From positions 1 through 64,000 of the forward strand of contig CBDCOW010000001.1 in the NCBI GenBank assembly GCA_965219875.1: 64,000 nt of DNA. The letters run 5' to 3'. This DNA is from DAOUKH01 sp965219875. GTDB taxonomy: Bacteria > Chloroflexota > Dehalococcoidia > SHYB01. The first letter of the stretch is position 1. Every line of letters starts with the position of its first letter. The position numbers and the translations under genes are program-made. Below are positions 8,401 to 16,442 of the stretch, one piece after another. The notes under the pieces were generated by a model. The model made no database searches, was not told where the DNA came from, and saw only the letters and a program-made list of their open reading frames with translations.

Positions 8401-10814
8401 TCGCGCTCGACCCAGAGGCGGACGCCGTCGGTACGGAAGCGGATGGGGCCGTGGTCGGCGGTGGTGAAGAGGTTGCCGCCGACGGCGCCGCGGAGCGTCG
8501 AGACGACGTTGGGATCGGGGTGGCCGAGACGGTTTTCCGCCCCCACGCTGATGACGGCGGCGGCCGGGCCCACGCGCTCGACGAAGGCGGCGGTCGAGGA
8601 TGTCGCGCTGCCGTGGTGGGCCGCCTTGAGTACCGTGCTCTCCAGACCGGCGCCTTGGTCAAGCAGGAAGCGTTCGCCGAGCGCCTCGATGTCGCCGGTG
8701 AGCAGGAACGACACGTCGCCGTAGACGACGCGCAACACGATGGAGTTGTTGTTGCCGTCCGACCCCGTGCCAAGGAGCGGACGAGGGGGCGGGTGCAGGA
8801 CTTCGACGGTCGTCTCGCCCAAGATGATGCGATGGCCGGCGACGGCCAGGGAGACCGGCGCGCCCGCGCGCTCCACGGCGGCCTTCCACGCGGTACGCTC
8901 GGCGCCGCCCGACGGCGTGCCCGGCTCCAGCGCGAGACCCACATCGTAGCGCGCGGCGATTTCGGCGAGCCCGCCGGAGTGGTCGGTGTCGGCGTGGGTC
9001 AGCACCAGCACGTCGATGCCGCGGTCCCAGAAGGGGAGCACGGCGCCGAGCGCGTCGAGGGCGCCGGCGGGGCTGGGGCCGCCGTCCACCAGCAGGGTAT
9101 GCCGCGACGGCGTGCGCACCACGACGGCGTCGCCCTGGCCGACGTCGGCGAACGTTACTTCGAGCATCTCGTCCGGCCCCCGCAAGGCGGCGGTCCACAC
9201 CAACGCCGACGCCACGACGAGCGCGGCGGCGGCAAGCCCAAACGGGCGGACCTCCACGCGCGGCACGGCGGGGAACGGCAGCTTGCCGGCGGCACGGACG
9301 AGCGGCGCCGCTTTCGCGGTCGCGAGGGCGGCGGCCCCGAGTGCGGCGTAGTAGGCGGCGACGAGGACGCGGCTCACCTCGCCCACCTGAATATTCGAGA
9401 AGGAGAGCGCCGCGAAGATCTGCGTAGTCCACGCAAGGACACCAAGCGCCGCCCAGCCGCCCCATGCAAAGAGCCACGCCGCCGGCTCCGAGACGACCCC
9501 AAGCGCACCGGTGAGCAGCGAGAACGCCAACGCGATGGGCAAGAGGGGTAGGGCAAGCACGGTGACCGGTATGCCGGTGAGCGCGACCTGGTGGAAGTAG
9601 AAGGCGACAACCGGCCAGGTCAACAGCGTCGCGGCGAACCCGGCGACGCCGGCCCGCGCCGTGAACCGCGCCGCCGCGTCCAGGACGCCCGCCCCAGCGC
9701 CCCACTCGATGCGCTCAGTGACCCACGGCGCCACGACGACGATGCCCGCCATCGCGAGGAAGCTGAGCTGGAAGGAGACCTCCCACACCATGCCGGGGTC
9801 GAACGCCGTCAGCACCAGCGCGGCGAGCATCAGGGCGGTGAGACCGTGGCGCTGGCGTCCGAAGTAGAGCGCCGCCAGGTAGAAGGTGGCCATGACCGCG
9901 GCCCGTTGGGCTGACGGCGGCAGTCCGGCGAGCATCGCGTAGCCCCACACGGCGAGTAACGGGAGCGCAAAGACCAGCCAGCGGGGCCGCCCGGCGAACC
10001 GCCGCGCTAGCGCCAACGTCATCATCAGCGCCATGCCGACGTGCAGGCCCGAAATGGCCAGCAGGTGCGCCGCGCCGGAGTCGCGGAAGTTACGGACGAC
10101 GTCCGGAGGGATGTCCGAGCGGACGCCGACGGTCAGGGCTTGGGCCAGGGAGGCCTGCGGCTCGGGAAGCGTGCGCGCCAGGGCGCCGGCGATCTCGCTG
10201 CGCACGGTGAACAGGGCGCGGTCGAGCCACGGCCCCTGGCCCGTTCCGCGCAGTTCTATCCGAGGGAACGCCATCACCGAGCCGACGCCCTGTTGGGCAA
10301 GGTAGCGCGGGAAGTCGAAGTCGCCGGAGCGGCGCGGCGCCTCGATCTCGCCGGCGAGCCAGAGGGCGTCGTCCTGATGGAAGAAGGGGTGCTCGCGGGC
10401 GGCGGTCAAGGCGGCGGGCGGACGCGCCGTCACCAGCACGCGGCCTTCCGTCTCCCGCCAATCGTCGCCGCCCCGCGCCTCCTGCACGCGCAGCTCGAAG
10501 CGCAGCGCCGTCCCGGCGCGTTCGGGGTAGGAATCGACGTAGCCGCGAAGCTCGACCGGCGACCCATGCAGCGGGGCGAGGCCGCCCAGGTCGGATCCGG
10601 CGTCGTGCAGGTCGAAGCGCAGCACGCCGGTCAGCGCCCCAGCCACCGCTAGCACCACGAGCAGCCACGGGCGGCGCGGCGCGGCGACGCTGGCGAAGAG
10701 CAGCCCCGCAAGCAGCGCTCCCGCGGCCCCGATCGCCAGCGCCGCGGGCAGACCAAGCTCCGCGCCCAGATAGACGCCGAGCAGCCAGCCTCCGGCGAGC
10801 AGAATGATCCGCAT
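8397..10814 (-). CDS. comEC: ComEC/Rec2 DNA-uptake channel protein
   Basis: 805-residue inner membrane protein that passes single-stranded DNA into the cell during natural transformation. Order: N-terminal hydrophobic segments (residues 1-60), a ComEC N-terminal soluble domain (about 65-215), the Competence domain with the signature HLLAISGLHVGM and many transmembrane helices (about 220-500), then a metallo-beta-lactamase-type domain with HADTDHSGG (around residue 605), AAHHG and LTGD motifs. All three parts look intact. It starts 3 bp after the comEA stop, forming a comEA-comEC operon, and ends convergently on the EamA gene. Confidence 0.92.
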   Translation of the reverse strand: MRIILLAGGWLLGVYLGAELGLPAALAIGAAGALLAGLLFASVAAPRRPWLLVVLAVAGALTGVLRFDLHDAGSDLGGLAPLHGSPVELRGYVDSYPERAGTALRFELRVQEARGGDDWRETEGRVLVTARPPAALTAAREHPFFHQDDALWLAGEIEAPRRSGDFDFPRYLAQQGVGSVMAFPRIELRGTGQGPWLDRALFTVRSEIAGALARTLPEPQASLAQALTVGVRSDIPPDVVRNFRDSGAAHLLAISGLHVGMALMMTLALARRFAGRPRWLVFALPLLAVWGYAMLAGLPPSAQRAAVMATFYLAALYFGRQRHGLTALMLAALVLTAFDPGMVWEVSFQLSFLAMAGIVVVAPWVTERIEWGAGAGVLDAAARFTARAGVAGFAATLLTWPVVAFYFHQVALTGIPVTVLALPLLPIALAFSLLTGALGVVSEPAAWLFAWGGWAALGVLAWTTQIFAALSFSNIQVGEVSRVLVAAYYAALGAAALATAKAAPLVRAAGKLPFPAVPRVEVRPFGLAAAALVVASALVWTAALRGPDEMLEVTFADVGQGDAVVVRTPSRHTLLVDGGPSPAGALDALGAVLPFWDRGIDVLVLTHADTDHSGGLAEIAARYDVGLALEPGTPSGGAERTAWKAAVERAGAPVSLAVAGHRIILGETTVEVLHPPPRPLLGTGSDGNNNSIVLRVVYGDVSFLLTGDIEALGERFLLDQGAGLESTVLKAAHHGSATSSTAAFVERVGPAAAVISVGAENRLGHPDPNVVSTLRGAVGGNLFTTADHGPIRFRTDGVRLWVERD

Positions 10815-10817
10815 CGA

Positions 10818-11354
10818 CTAACGCACCACGACGAGCGGACGGAGGGCTTCGAGCGTCGCCGGGCCGATGCCGTCGACGAGGAGCAGGTCTTCGACGCGGT
10901 CGAAGCCGCCGCTCACGGTCCGGTAGTCGAGGATGGCCTGGGCCCGCCGCTCGCCGATTCCGGGCAGCGCCTCAAGCTCGGCGGCGGTGGCGCGGTTCAG
11001 GTCGAGCGGGGCGGGGGTCGCCGTGGGGGCCGCTTCGCTCAGCCTTGGGATGTCGATGCGCTCGCTGTCGGTCAGGCGGGCCGCCAGGTTCAGTCCCGCG
11101 GTGTCGGCGTCGGGGAGCAGTCCGCCCGCGGCCTCCACCGCGTCGATCACGCGGTCGCCGCGCCGCAGCGCGTACACGCCCTCGCGGGCCACGGCGCCGG
11201 ACACGTGCACCCGGATTTCGCCGCCGTCGGACGGCACCGTGATCTCAACGCCGCCGGAAGGCCCGCCGCCGGCGACCAGCGCGGCGATGCCGCCCGCCAG
11301 GACGGCAAGCAGAACTACGATGACGGCGACGCGGAATGCGGCGAATCTGGTCAT
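10818..11354 (-). CDS. comEA: ComEA-type DNA receptor (SLBB plus helix-hairpin-helix)
   Basis: 178-residue membrane-anchored DNA-binding protein of the competence machinery. A single N-terminal transmembrane helix (residues 8-30) is followed by an SLBB-like beta domain (RVHVSGAVAREGVYAL, about 45-105), a proline/threonine/alanine linker, and a ComEA helix-hairpin-helix pair (LDLNRATAAELEALPGIGERRAQAILDYR; then DLLLVDGIGPATLEAL) to the C-terminus. It binds incoming double-stranded DNA outside the membrane and hands it to ComEC, encoded immediately downstream. No pilus genes are in the window. Confidence 0.92.
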   Translation of the reverse strand: MTRFAAFRVAVIVVLLAVLAGGIAALVAGGGPSGGVEITVPSDGGEIRVHVSGAVAREGVYALRRGDRVIDAVEAAGGLLPDADTAGLNLAARLTDSERIDIPRLSEAAPTATPAPLDLNRATAAELEALPGIGERRAQAILDYRTVSGGFDRVEDLLLVDGIGPATLEALRPLVVVR

Positions 11355-11444
11355 TGGCGGGCCCCGCCGAGGCCCGGAGCGGTACGCTACAGGCCGCCCC
11401 CGAAGGGGTCAAGGCCCGCCTCGGCCGACCTTCGCGGTGCTATT

Positions 11445-11567
11445 ATGATCCCGCCAAAGCGCCTCGACGGGGCCGTTAAGCCGATGCTCGCCAAACTCGT
11501 CCTTATCCTCATCGTCGTCCTAGTGGGCTCGATGGTCTGGCGCGCGTTGCAGCGGATGAGGCGATAG
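11445..11567 (+). CDS. Possible small single-pass membrane protein
   Basis: A 40-codon frame whose C-terminal part, MLAKLVLILIVVLVGSMVWR, is a clear membrane helix followed by a basic end (ALQRMRR), typical of small inner-membrane proteins. The start could be the ATG at 11445 or the ATG at 11484. A TATTATGAT stretch lies just upstream. It lies alone between divergent comEA and a repeat region. No family recognised; it may be a chance frame. Confidence 0.3.
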   Translation: MIPPKRLDGAVKPMLAKLVLILIVVLVGSMVWRALQRMRR

Positions 11568-11772
11568 GCGCTTCCACCCGTGGAGGCCTTTGCGTGACCG
11601 GGGCTGGCGGGCTTCGCGAGCCTCCGGTGGTTGCGAGGCGACCCCTCATCTCAATCTTCTCCCGTTGGGAGAAGAGGCAACAGGTCCCGCCCCACCTGTT
11701 CGGACCCGCGTGCGGGTTATGCAAAAGGAATCATTTACTTGTGTACATTGATCCAGGGGGTACTAGTCGCCC
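11568..11772. repeat. Interspersed repeats downstream of the small ORF
   Basis: Contains GGAGGCCTTTGCGTGACC at 11582-11599 (a variant of the unit at 7136), TTGCGAGGCGACCCCTCATC and TCAATCTTCTCCCGTTGGGA (about 11632-11670), matching 7100-7135 closely, and a degenerate GGGTTATGCAAAAGG at 11715. No gene seen. Confidence 0.55.
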
Positions 11773-12159
11773 CTAGCCCCCCAAGGCGGCGATGCGCCTA
11801 GCCATCCAGGAGACATAGGACTTGCGGGTCATGCCCCGCCGCTGGGCCTCGCCGTCGATGAACGCTAGGACCCCCTCCTCCAGGGCGAGGTTCGCCCGGA
11901 CCGTCTGGGGGGAAGGGTGAATCAGCGGAATCGACACGAGTTGATTTCCTGCTGGAGCCTCGACCTCGAAAAACGGCGTGGGCGGGGCGTAGGGCCAACC
12001 CCGCGCTTCCATGTGGGTAACGTAGTCCCTAAGGGCGGCCTCCGCGTTCAGCAGGACCTCGTCGACCGAATCCCCCACCGCCACGACGCCGTCAAGGTCC
12101 GGAAAGACTACGCCGTAGACCCCGTCTTCGTGCTCCAAAAATGCCGGATACCTAACCAT
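11773..12159 (-). CDS. hicB: HicB-family antitoxin
   Basis: 128-residue antitoxin that neutralises HicA and usually represses the operon. Residues 1-65 show the HicB RNase-H-like fold (YPAFLEHEDGVYGVVFPDLDG, then AVGDSVDEVLLNAEAALRDY). The C-terminal half (LALEEGVLAFIDGEAQRRGMTRKSYVSWMARR) is a ribbon-helix-helix-like DNA-binding segment. It begins 10 bp after hicA, the common hicA-hicB order. Confidence 0.9.
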   Translation of the reverse strand: MVRYPAFLEHEDGVYGVVFPDLDGVVAVGDSVDEVLLNAEAALRDYVTHMEARGWPYAPPTPFFEVEAPAGNQLVSIPLIHPSPQTVRANLALEEGVLAFIDGEAQRRGMTRKSYVSWMARRIAALGG

Positions 12160-12169
12160 GATCCTCTCC

Positions 12170-12367
12170 TCAGACCCAACCGGCCCGCTTCGCGATGCTC
12201 CGGGCCGTCCCAGAGGTCAGAGACCGACGGCGGGGCAGCGGGATGGTCTGGTGGGTCTCGGCGTTCTCGAAGATGTCATGCGGCCCGTTCGTCCGCACCA
12301 GCACCCAACCCTCACGCTCCAACCGCTGCCGAATCTTGCGCCTATTGGTCTCTTCCTTAATGTGCAT
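12170..12367 (-). CDS. hicA: HicA-family mRNA interferase toxin
   Basis: 65-residue toxin with a double-stranded RNA-binding-like fold that cleaves mRNA when free of HicB. The sequence KIRQRLEREGWVLVRTNGPH, then DIFENAETHQTIPLPRRRSL and TSGTARSIAKRAGW, is a clear HicA core. The active-site histidine is kept in GPHDIF (commonly GSHEIW). It is the first gene of the pair. A TTGACA box and an inverted repeat lie upstream. Confidence 0.9.
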   Translation of the reverse strand: MHIKEETNRRKIRQRLEREGWVLVRTNGPHDIFENAETHQTIPLPRRRSLTSGTARSIAKRAGWV

Positions 12368-12397
12368 ATATCAGCACTCCAAGGCCGGTATTGTCAA
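12368..12397 (-). promoter_or_regulatory. Candidate hicAB promoter
   Basis: Minus strand: a perfect TTGACA at 12397-12392, an 18-nt spacer, then TGATAT at 12373-12368, a weak -10 abutting the ATG. Either the mRNA is nearly leaderless or the true -10 is another of the overlapping AT-rich hexamers. Confidence 0.35.
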
Positions 12398-12427
12398 GCG
12401 ACCTTAGGGCGGATTCCGCACGAGTTT

Positions 12428-12457
12428 TTGTACAGAGACATATAAGTCCCTGTGCAA
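12428..12457. promoter_or_regulatory. Inverted repeat upstream of hicAB, possible operator
   Basis: Arms TTGTACAGAGAC (12428-12439) and GTCCCTGTGCAA (12446-12457) pair at 10 of 12 positions around ATATAA. It sits in an AT-rich patch unusual for this genome, about 60-90 bp before hicA. No T-run follows on either strand, so it does not look like a terminator. HicB proteins bind palindromes before their operon. Confidence 0.4.
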
Positions 12458-12501
12458 AGGGTCTAGAGGCTGCTCCTACGGCAGCGGTTCGCGGCGCGCC
12501 G

Positions 12502-13680
12502 CTAACGCGGCAGGCCGAGGCCGCGCGTGGCGATGACGTTGCGCTGGATCTGGTTCGTCCCGCCGATGATCGAGTAGGCGATCGAGTAGCGCAGCGCGTG
12601 GTCCACCGTGCCGTCGAGCAGGACGTGCGCTTTGTTCGGCGTCTCCCGGTCGACTTGACCGAAGAGGCCGAGGACCTGGACCGCGGTGTGCGCGAAGCGC
12701 TGCGTCATCTCGCTGCCGAGGATCTTGAGCTCGGAGGCCTCGAAGCTCGGGTTCTTGCCGGCGCCGTAGAGCCAGACGAACCGGTACTGGAGCATGCGGC
12801 ACACCCGGATCTCGACGGCGAACTCGGCCAGCTTGTGCCGGAGCACCCGCACGATCGGATCGTCGCTCTTGTCCATGCCGCGCTCCCGCCACAGCGCGGT
12901 GAGGTCTTCGAGCATGCGCGTGCCCATCGCGGCGTACTCGACGAAGGCGCGCTCGTGGTTGAGCACGGTCGTGGCGATATACCAGCCCTGGTTCTCCTCG
13001 CCGATGAGCGACTGCGCCGCGTTCACGCGGCAGCTGTCGTAGTGGACGATCTGCTGCTTGCCGCCGCCGAGGTTGCCGAACGTCTCGGGGCGCAGCCCCT
13101 CGGTGCCGGCGGGGATGACGAAGAAGCTGATGCCCTTGTGCTTGGGGGCCTCGGGGTCGGTGCGGGCGAGCAGGAAGCTGTACTGGGCTTCCTCCAGGTG
13201 GCCGCCCCAAATCTTCTGCCCGCTGATGATGAAGTCGTCGCCGTCGCGCCAGGCCTTGGTGGTGAGTCCGGCGAGGTCCGAGCCGTGGTCGGGCTCGGAG
13301 AAGCCCTGGTGGAACTTGATCTCGGCGCGGGCGATGGGGCCGAGGAAGCGCTGCTTCTGCTCCTCCGTCCCGTGCTGCATGATGGCGGGGCCGAGATAGC
13401 CGACGCCGGCCTCGCGCACCGTGATGCGGTGGTTGGCGCTCTCCTCCGAGAAGACGAGCTGCTTGGTGATCGAGGCCTCCTGGCCGCCGTACTCCTTGGG
13501 CCAGGCCATGGTGAGCCAGCCCTTCTCCGCCAGCTTCTTGCGGACGTTGCGGATGACCTCAGTGGCCTGCTCCGATTCGTGGCCCTGCATCCCGTACCAG
13601 TCGTCGGGCAGCTCCTGGCGGTAGAAGTCCCGCAGCTCTTGGCGGAAGGCCTCGTCTTCGGCGGAAAAGACTGGGTGCAT
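12502..13680 (-). CDS. Acyl-CoA dehydrogenase family protein
   Basis: 392-residue FAD enzyme that oxidises an acyl-CoA to the enoyl-CoA. Landmarks: HQGFSEPDHGSDLAGL (FAD/substrate-binding strand), ISGQKIWGGH, and the C-terminal IIGGTNQIQRNVIATRGLGL. The medium-chain-type catalytic glutamate position reads GG, but a glutamate is present in LNHERAF (E243), where isovaleryl-type and long-chain enzymes carry their base. It is the third gene of an ACAD-VOC-ACAD operon and is close in sequence to the ACAD upstream, so the two may form a heteromer. Substrate unknown. Confidence 0.9.
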   Translation of the reverse strand: MHPVFSAEDEAFRQELRDFYRQELPDDWYGMQGHESEQATEVIRNVRKKLAEKGWLTMAWPKEYGGQEASITKQLVFSEESANHRITVREAGVGYLGPAIMQHGTEEQKQRFLGPIARAEIKFHQGFSEPDHGSDLAGLTTKAWRDGDDFIISGQKIWGGHLEEAQYSFLLARTDPEAPKHKGISFFVIPAGTEGLRPETFGNLGGGKQQIVHYDSCRVNAAQSLIGEENQGWYIATTVLNHERAFVEYAAMGTRMLEDLTALWRERGMDKSDDPIVRVLRHKLAEFAVEIRVCRMLQYRFVWLYGAGKNPSFEASELKILGSEMTQRFAHTAVQVLGLFGQVDRETPNKAHVLLDGTVDHALRYSIAYSIIGGTNQIQRNVIATRGLGLPR

Positions 13681-13728
13681 GGATCGGCTCCGGTGGGGGT
13701 CTCGTTGGGTCCGCGTTGCTCCTTCGAG

Positions 13729-14157
13729 CTACCGCGGCGGATAGGTCATGAATTCCAGGATATTACCGTCGGGGTCGCGGGTGTAGACGCTCGTTCCGTC
13801 CCGTTGGCCCGCGTGGCCGCCGCCCTTCTGGTCGTAGGGGCCGTAGGCGATTTCGGCGCCGGCATCGAGGATCAGCTGCTTGGCCTGCTCGATGGTGCCG
13901 TCGAAGTAGAAGCAGATGTCGCCGCAGCCGGGCATCGCGGTGGGGCCCCGGGCGGTGAAACGCGGGTTCTGCCACAGCTTGGGCGGGTGAACGTTGAGCT
14001 TGGCGTTGGGGCCGATCTGCACGGCGAACCACTTCGCCTCGCCGGCCCGCCACTCGTCCTCGTAGAGGATGTTGAACCCCAGCCGGCGGTAGAAGTCGAT
14101 GAAGGCGTCGGGGTCCGCCGTCGGCAGCGATATGTGGTCGAAGCCCTGCACTGGCAT
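13729..14157 (-). CDS. VOC (glyoxalase/dioxygenase fold) protein
   Basis: 142-residue protein with the two beta-alpha-beta-beta-beta modules of the vicinal oxygen chelate superfamily: FDHISLPTADPDAFIDFYRR at the start and SVYTRDPDGNILEFMTYP at the end. The metal ligands are likely H in FDHISL and E in ILEFM. Start ATG at 14157. It sits 32 bp after one acyl-CoA dehydrogenase and 48 bp before another, so it probably processes a related metabolite. Exact reaction (epimerase, dioxygenase, lyase) not determinable. Confidence 0.88.
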   Translation of the reverse strand: MPVQGFDHISLPTADPDAFIDFYRRLGFNILYEDEWRAGEAKWFAVQIGPNAKLNVHPPKLWQNPRFTARGPTAMPGCGDICFYFDGTIEQAKQLILDAGAEIAYGPYDQKGGGHAGQRDGTSVYTRDPDGNILEFMTYPPR

Positions 14158-14189
14158 TGTGACGCCTCCCGTGCTCCCGCGACCCGCGG

Positions 14190-15362
14190 CTACCGGGGCA
14201 GACCGAGGCCGCGCGTGGAGATGAGGTTGCGCTGCACCTCGCTGGTGCCGCCCATCAAGGTGTAGCCGGGCTGATAGCGGATCTGCTGCTCGATGCGGCC
14301 CTGGAGCGGCGCGATGTCCCCGTTCGCGCGCTGGACCTGCGCGTAGAGGCCGAGCACTTCGCCGGCCACGTGCATGAACCGCTGCGTCATCTCGCTGCCG
14401 AAGACCTTCACCTGCGACGCCTGATAGCTGGGGTCTTTCCCCGCGCCGTAGAGCCAGATGAACCGGTAGTTCAGAACGCGGCACACCTCGACCTCGACGG
14501 CGATCTGGGCCAGCTTCTGACGCAGGAGCTGGGTTTGGTGGTCCTGCCGCTCGTGGCGGCCCTGCGCGCGCCACAGTTCGATGACCTCTAGGAGCAGGCG
14601 TCGGCCGTTGGCGGCGTGCTCGACGAAGGCGCGCTCGTGGTTGAGCGCCGTCGCCGCGATGTACCACCCCTGGTTCTCCTCGCCGATGAGGCACTCGTTC
14701 GCGTTGACCCGGCAGTCGTCGTAGTAGACCACCTGTTGGAAGCCGCCGCCCATGTTTTCGAAGCTGTCGGCCCGCAGGCCCGGCGTGGTGGTGGGAATGA
14801 TGAAGAGGCTGATGCCCTTCTGCTTGGGCGCTTCGGGGTCCGTCCGCGCGAGGAGAAAGCTGTAGGCCGACTGCTCGACGTGGCCGCCCCAAATCTTCTG
14901 CCCGGTGATGATGTAGTCGTCGCCGTCGCGGACGGCGCGGGTGGTCAGGCCGGTGAGGTCGGACCCCGCGTTCGGCTCGGAGAAGCCCTGGTGGAAGTCG
15001 ATCTCGGCGCGGGAGATGGGGCCGAGGAAGCGCTGCTTCTGCTCCTCCGTCCCGTGCGCCATGAGCGCGATGCCGAGGTAGCCGGTGCCGGCGTCGCGGG
15101 CGCTCACCCGGTGGTAGGCGCTCTCCTCGGCGAAGACCACCTGGCGGGTGAGCGGGGCGTCTTGTCCGCCGTACTCCTGGGGCCAGGCCATGGTGAGCCA
15201 GCCCTTGTCGGCCATCATCTTCTTGAGGCGCTTGTTGGTCTGGAGGGAGCGCTCCGACTCGTCGTACATGCCGCCGAACCAGTCGTCGGGCAGCTCGGCG
15301 GCGTAGAAGTCGCGGACCTCCTGACGGAAAGCCTCGTCTTCAGGGGAAAATACCGGTTTCAT
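14190..15362 (-). CDS. Acyl-CoA dehydrogenase family protein
   Basis: 390-residue flavin dehydrogenase, first gene of the operon. It begins MKPVFSPEDEAFRQEVRDFY, with AGGAG 9-10 nt before the ATG at 15362. Family landmarks are HQGFSEPNAGSDLTGL, ITGQKIWGGHVEQ and the C-terminal GGTSEVQRNLISTRGLGLPR. As in its paralogue at 12502, the likely catalytic base is the glutamate of LNHERAF. The frame is open far upstream (to 15608), but that part has no family similarity. Divergent from moeB. Confidence 0.9.
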   Translation of the reverse strand: MKPVFSPEDEAFRQEVRDFYAAELPDDWFGGMYDESERSLQTNKRLKKMMADKGWLTMAWPQEYGGQDAPLTRQVVFAEESAYHRVSARDAGTGYLGIALMAHGTEEQKQRFLGPISRAEIDFHQGFSEPNAGSDLTGLTTRAVRDGDDYIITGQKIWGGHVEQSAYSFLLARTDPEAPKQKGISLFIIPTTTPGLRADSFENMGGGFQQVVYYDDCRVNANECLIGEENQGWYIAATALNHERAFVEHAANGRRLLLEVIELWRAQGRHERQDHQTQLLRQKLAQIAVEVEVCRVLNYRFIWLYGAGKDPSYQASQVKVFGSEMTQRFMHVAGEVLGLYAQVQRANGDIAPLQGRIEQQIRYQPGYTLMGGTSEVQRNLISTRGLGLPR

Positions 15363-15484
15363 CTGCGATTCTCCTGCGGCGGGCGGGCCGGCGCGTCCGA
15401 GGCGCCCGATGCCGCCTGCTTTCCAAAAGGGCGCGGACATTCTAGCAGTAATGCGCGGCGGGGACGAAACGCCCCCGCGGTCGT

Positions 15485-15514
15485 TTGTGCGGGCGTGATT
15501 CGCTCTGTTATACT
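15485..15514 (+). promoter_or_regulatory. Candidate promoter of moeB-cysM
   Basis: TTGTGC (15485-15490), 18-nt spacer, TATACT (15509-15514). The -10 matches 5 of 6; the -35 is weak. It would give a leader of about 70 nt to the ATG at 15590. Confidence 0.35.
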
Positions 15515-15589
15515 TCTGTTGACGACTCTTTTGGTTGCAGTCGGCCGCGGCTTGTGGGAGGCCGGGCCGGATTTGGGGGCAAGCCGGAT

Positions 15590-16417
15590 ATGACGACCAC
15601 CGCGTCACCGCTCGCGTTCACCACCGAGCAGCTCAAGCGCTATCAGCGGCACATCATCATGCCCCAAGTGGGCGGGATCGGGCAGCGCAAGCTGCTCGAC
15701 TCGAAGGTGCTGCTGCTGGGCGCGGGCGGCCTCGGCTCGCCGACGGCGCTCTACCTCGCCGCCGCCGGCGTGGGCGACCTCGGCATCGTCGACTTCGACG
15801 TCGTCGACGTGAGCAACCTCCAGCGCCAGATCCTGCACGACACCGACGACGTGGGGCGTCCCAAGGTCGTCTCGGCGCAGGAGACCCTGAACGACATCAA
15901 CCCCGGCATACGGGTCAACCCCATCAACGAGCGCCTGAGCTCGGAGAACATCATGGAGATACTCGCCGACTACGACATCGTGGTCGACGGGAGCGACAAC
16001 TTCTCGACGCGCTATCTGGTGAACGACGCAGCGTACCTGGCGAAGAAGACGCTGATCCACGGGAGCATCTTCCTGTTCGAGGGGCAGGCCAGCGTCTTCG
16101 AGCCGGGGGAAGGCTGCTACCGCTGCCTCTACCCCACACCGCCGCCGCCGGGCATGGTGCCGAGCTGCGCCGAGGCGGGCGTCTTCGGCGTCCTGCCGGG
16201 GATCATCGGCTCGATCATGGCCGTTGAGACGATCAAGATCATCCTCGGCATCGGCGAGCCGCTGGTGAACAAGCTGCTCCTGTTCGACGCGCTCAGCATG
16301 GACTTCCGCACCGTGAAGCTGCGCCGCGACAAGAACTGCCCGCTCTGCGGCGACGACCCCACCGTCACCGAGCTCATCGACTACGAAGTCTTCTGCGGCG
16401 GCGTCGGCGGCGGCTAG
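15590..16417 (+). CDS. moeB: ThiF/MoeB-family adenylyltransferase
   Basis: 275-residue E1-like enzyme that adenylates the C-terminal glycine of a MoaD/ThiS-like sulfur carrier. Visible: YQRHIIMPQVGGIGQRKL, the ATP-binding GAGGLGSPTALYLAAAGVG, NLQRQILH, DGSDNFSTRYLVND, and two zinc-binding pairs, CYRCLYP and CPLCG. The catalytic cysteine is probably that of VPSCAEAGVFG. No rhodanese domain. The cysteine synthase starts 25 bp downstream, which points to a CysO-type thiocarboxylate route to cysteine rather than only molybdopterin synthesis. No sulfur carrier gene is in the window. Confidence 0.9.
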   Translation: MTTTASPLAFTTEQLKRYQRHIIMPQVGGIGQRKLLDSKVLLLGAGGLGSPTALYLAAAGVGDLGIVDFDVVDVSNLQRQILHDTDDVGRPKVVSAQETLNDINPGIRVNPINERLSSENIMEILADYDIVVDGSDNFSTRYLVNDAAYLAKKTLIHGSIFLFEGQASVFEPGEGCYRCLYPTPPPPGMVPSCAEAGVFGVLPGIIGSIMAVETIKIILGIGEPLVNKLLLFDALSMDFRTVKLRRDKNCPLCGDDPTVTELIDYEVFCGGVGGG

Positions 16418-16442
16418 GCCCCGCCCGGCCTCGCCACACCAG

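Noticed and set aside
12428..12457. Rho-independent terminator for the acyl-CoA dehydrogenase operon
   Set aside because: The arms are not followed by a T-run on the minus strand (A-run instead), so an operator is more likely than a terminator.
12391..14265. 624-codon plus-strand frame across the acyl-CoA dehydrogenase/VOC region
   Set aside because: It spans three minus-strand genes and their gaps, has no ribosome site and no domain, and reads as an acidic/leucine-rich shadow.
16380..16417. C-terminal glycines of MoeB as a fused sulfur-carrier tail
   Set aside because: The tail is short, follows a normal MoeB end (LIDYEVFCG), and there is no ubiquitin-like domain before it.
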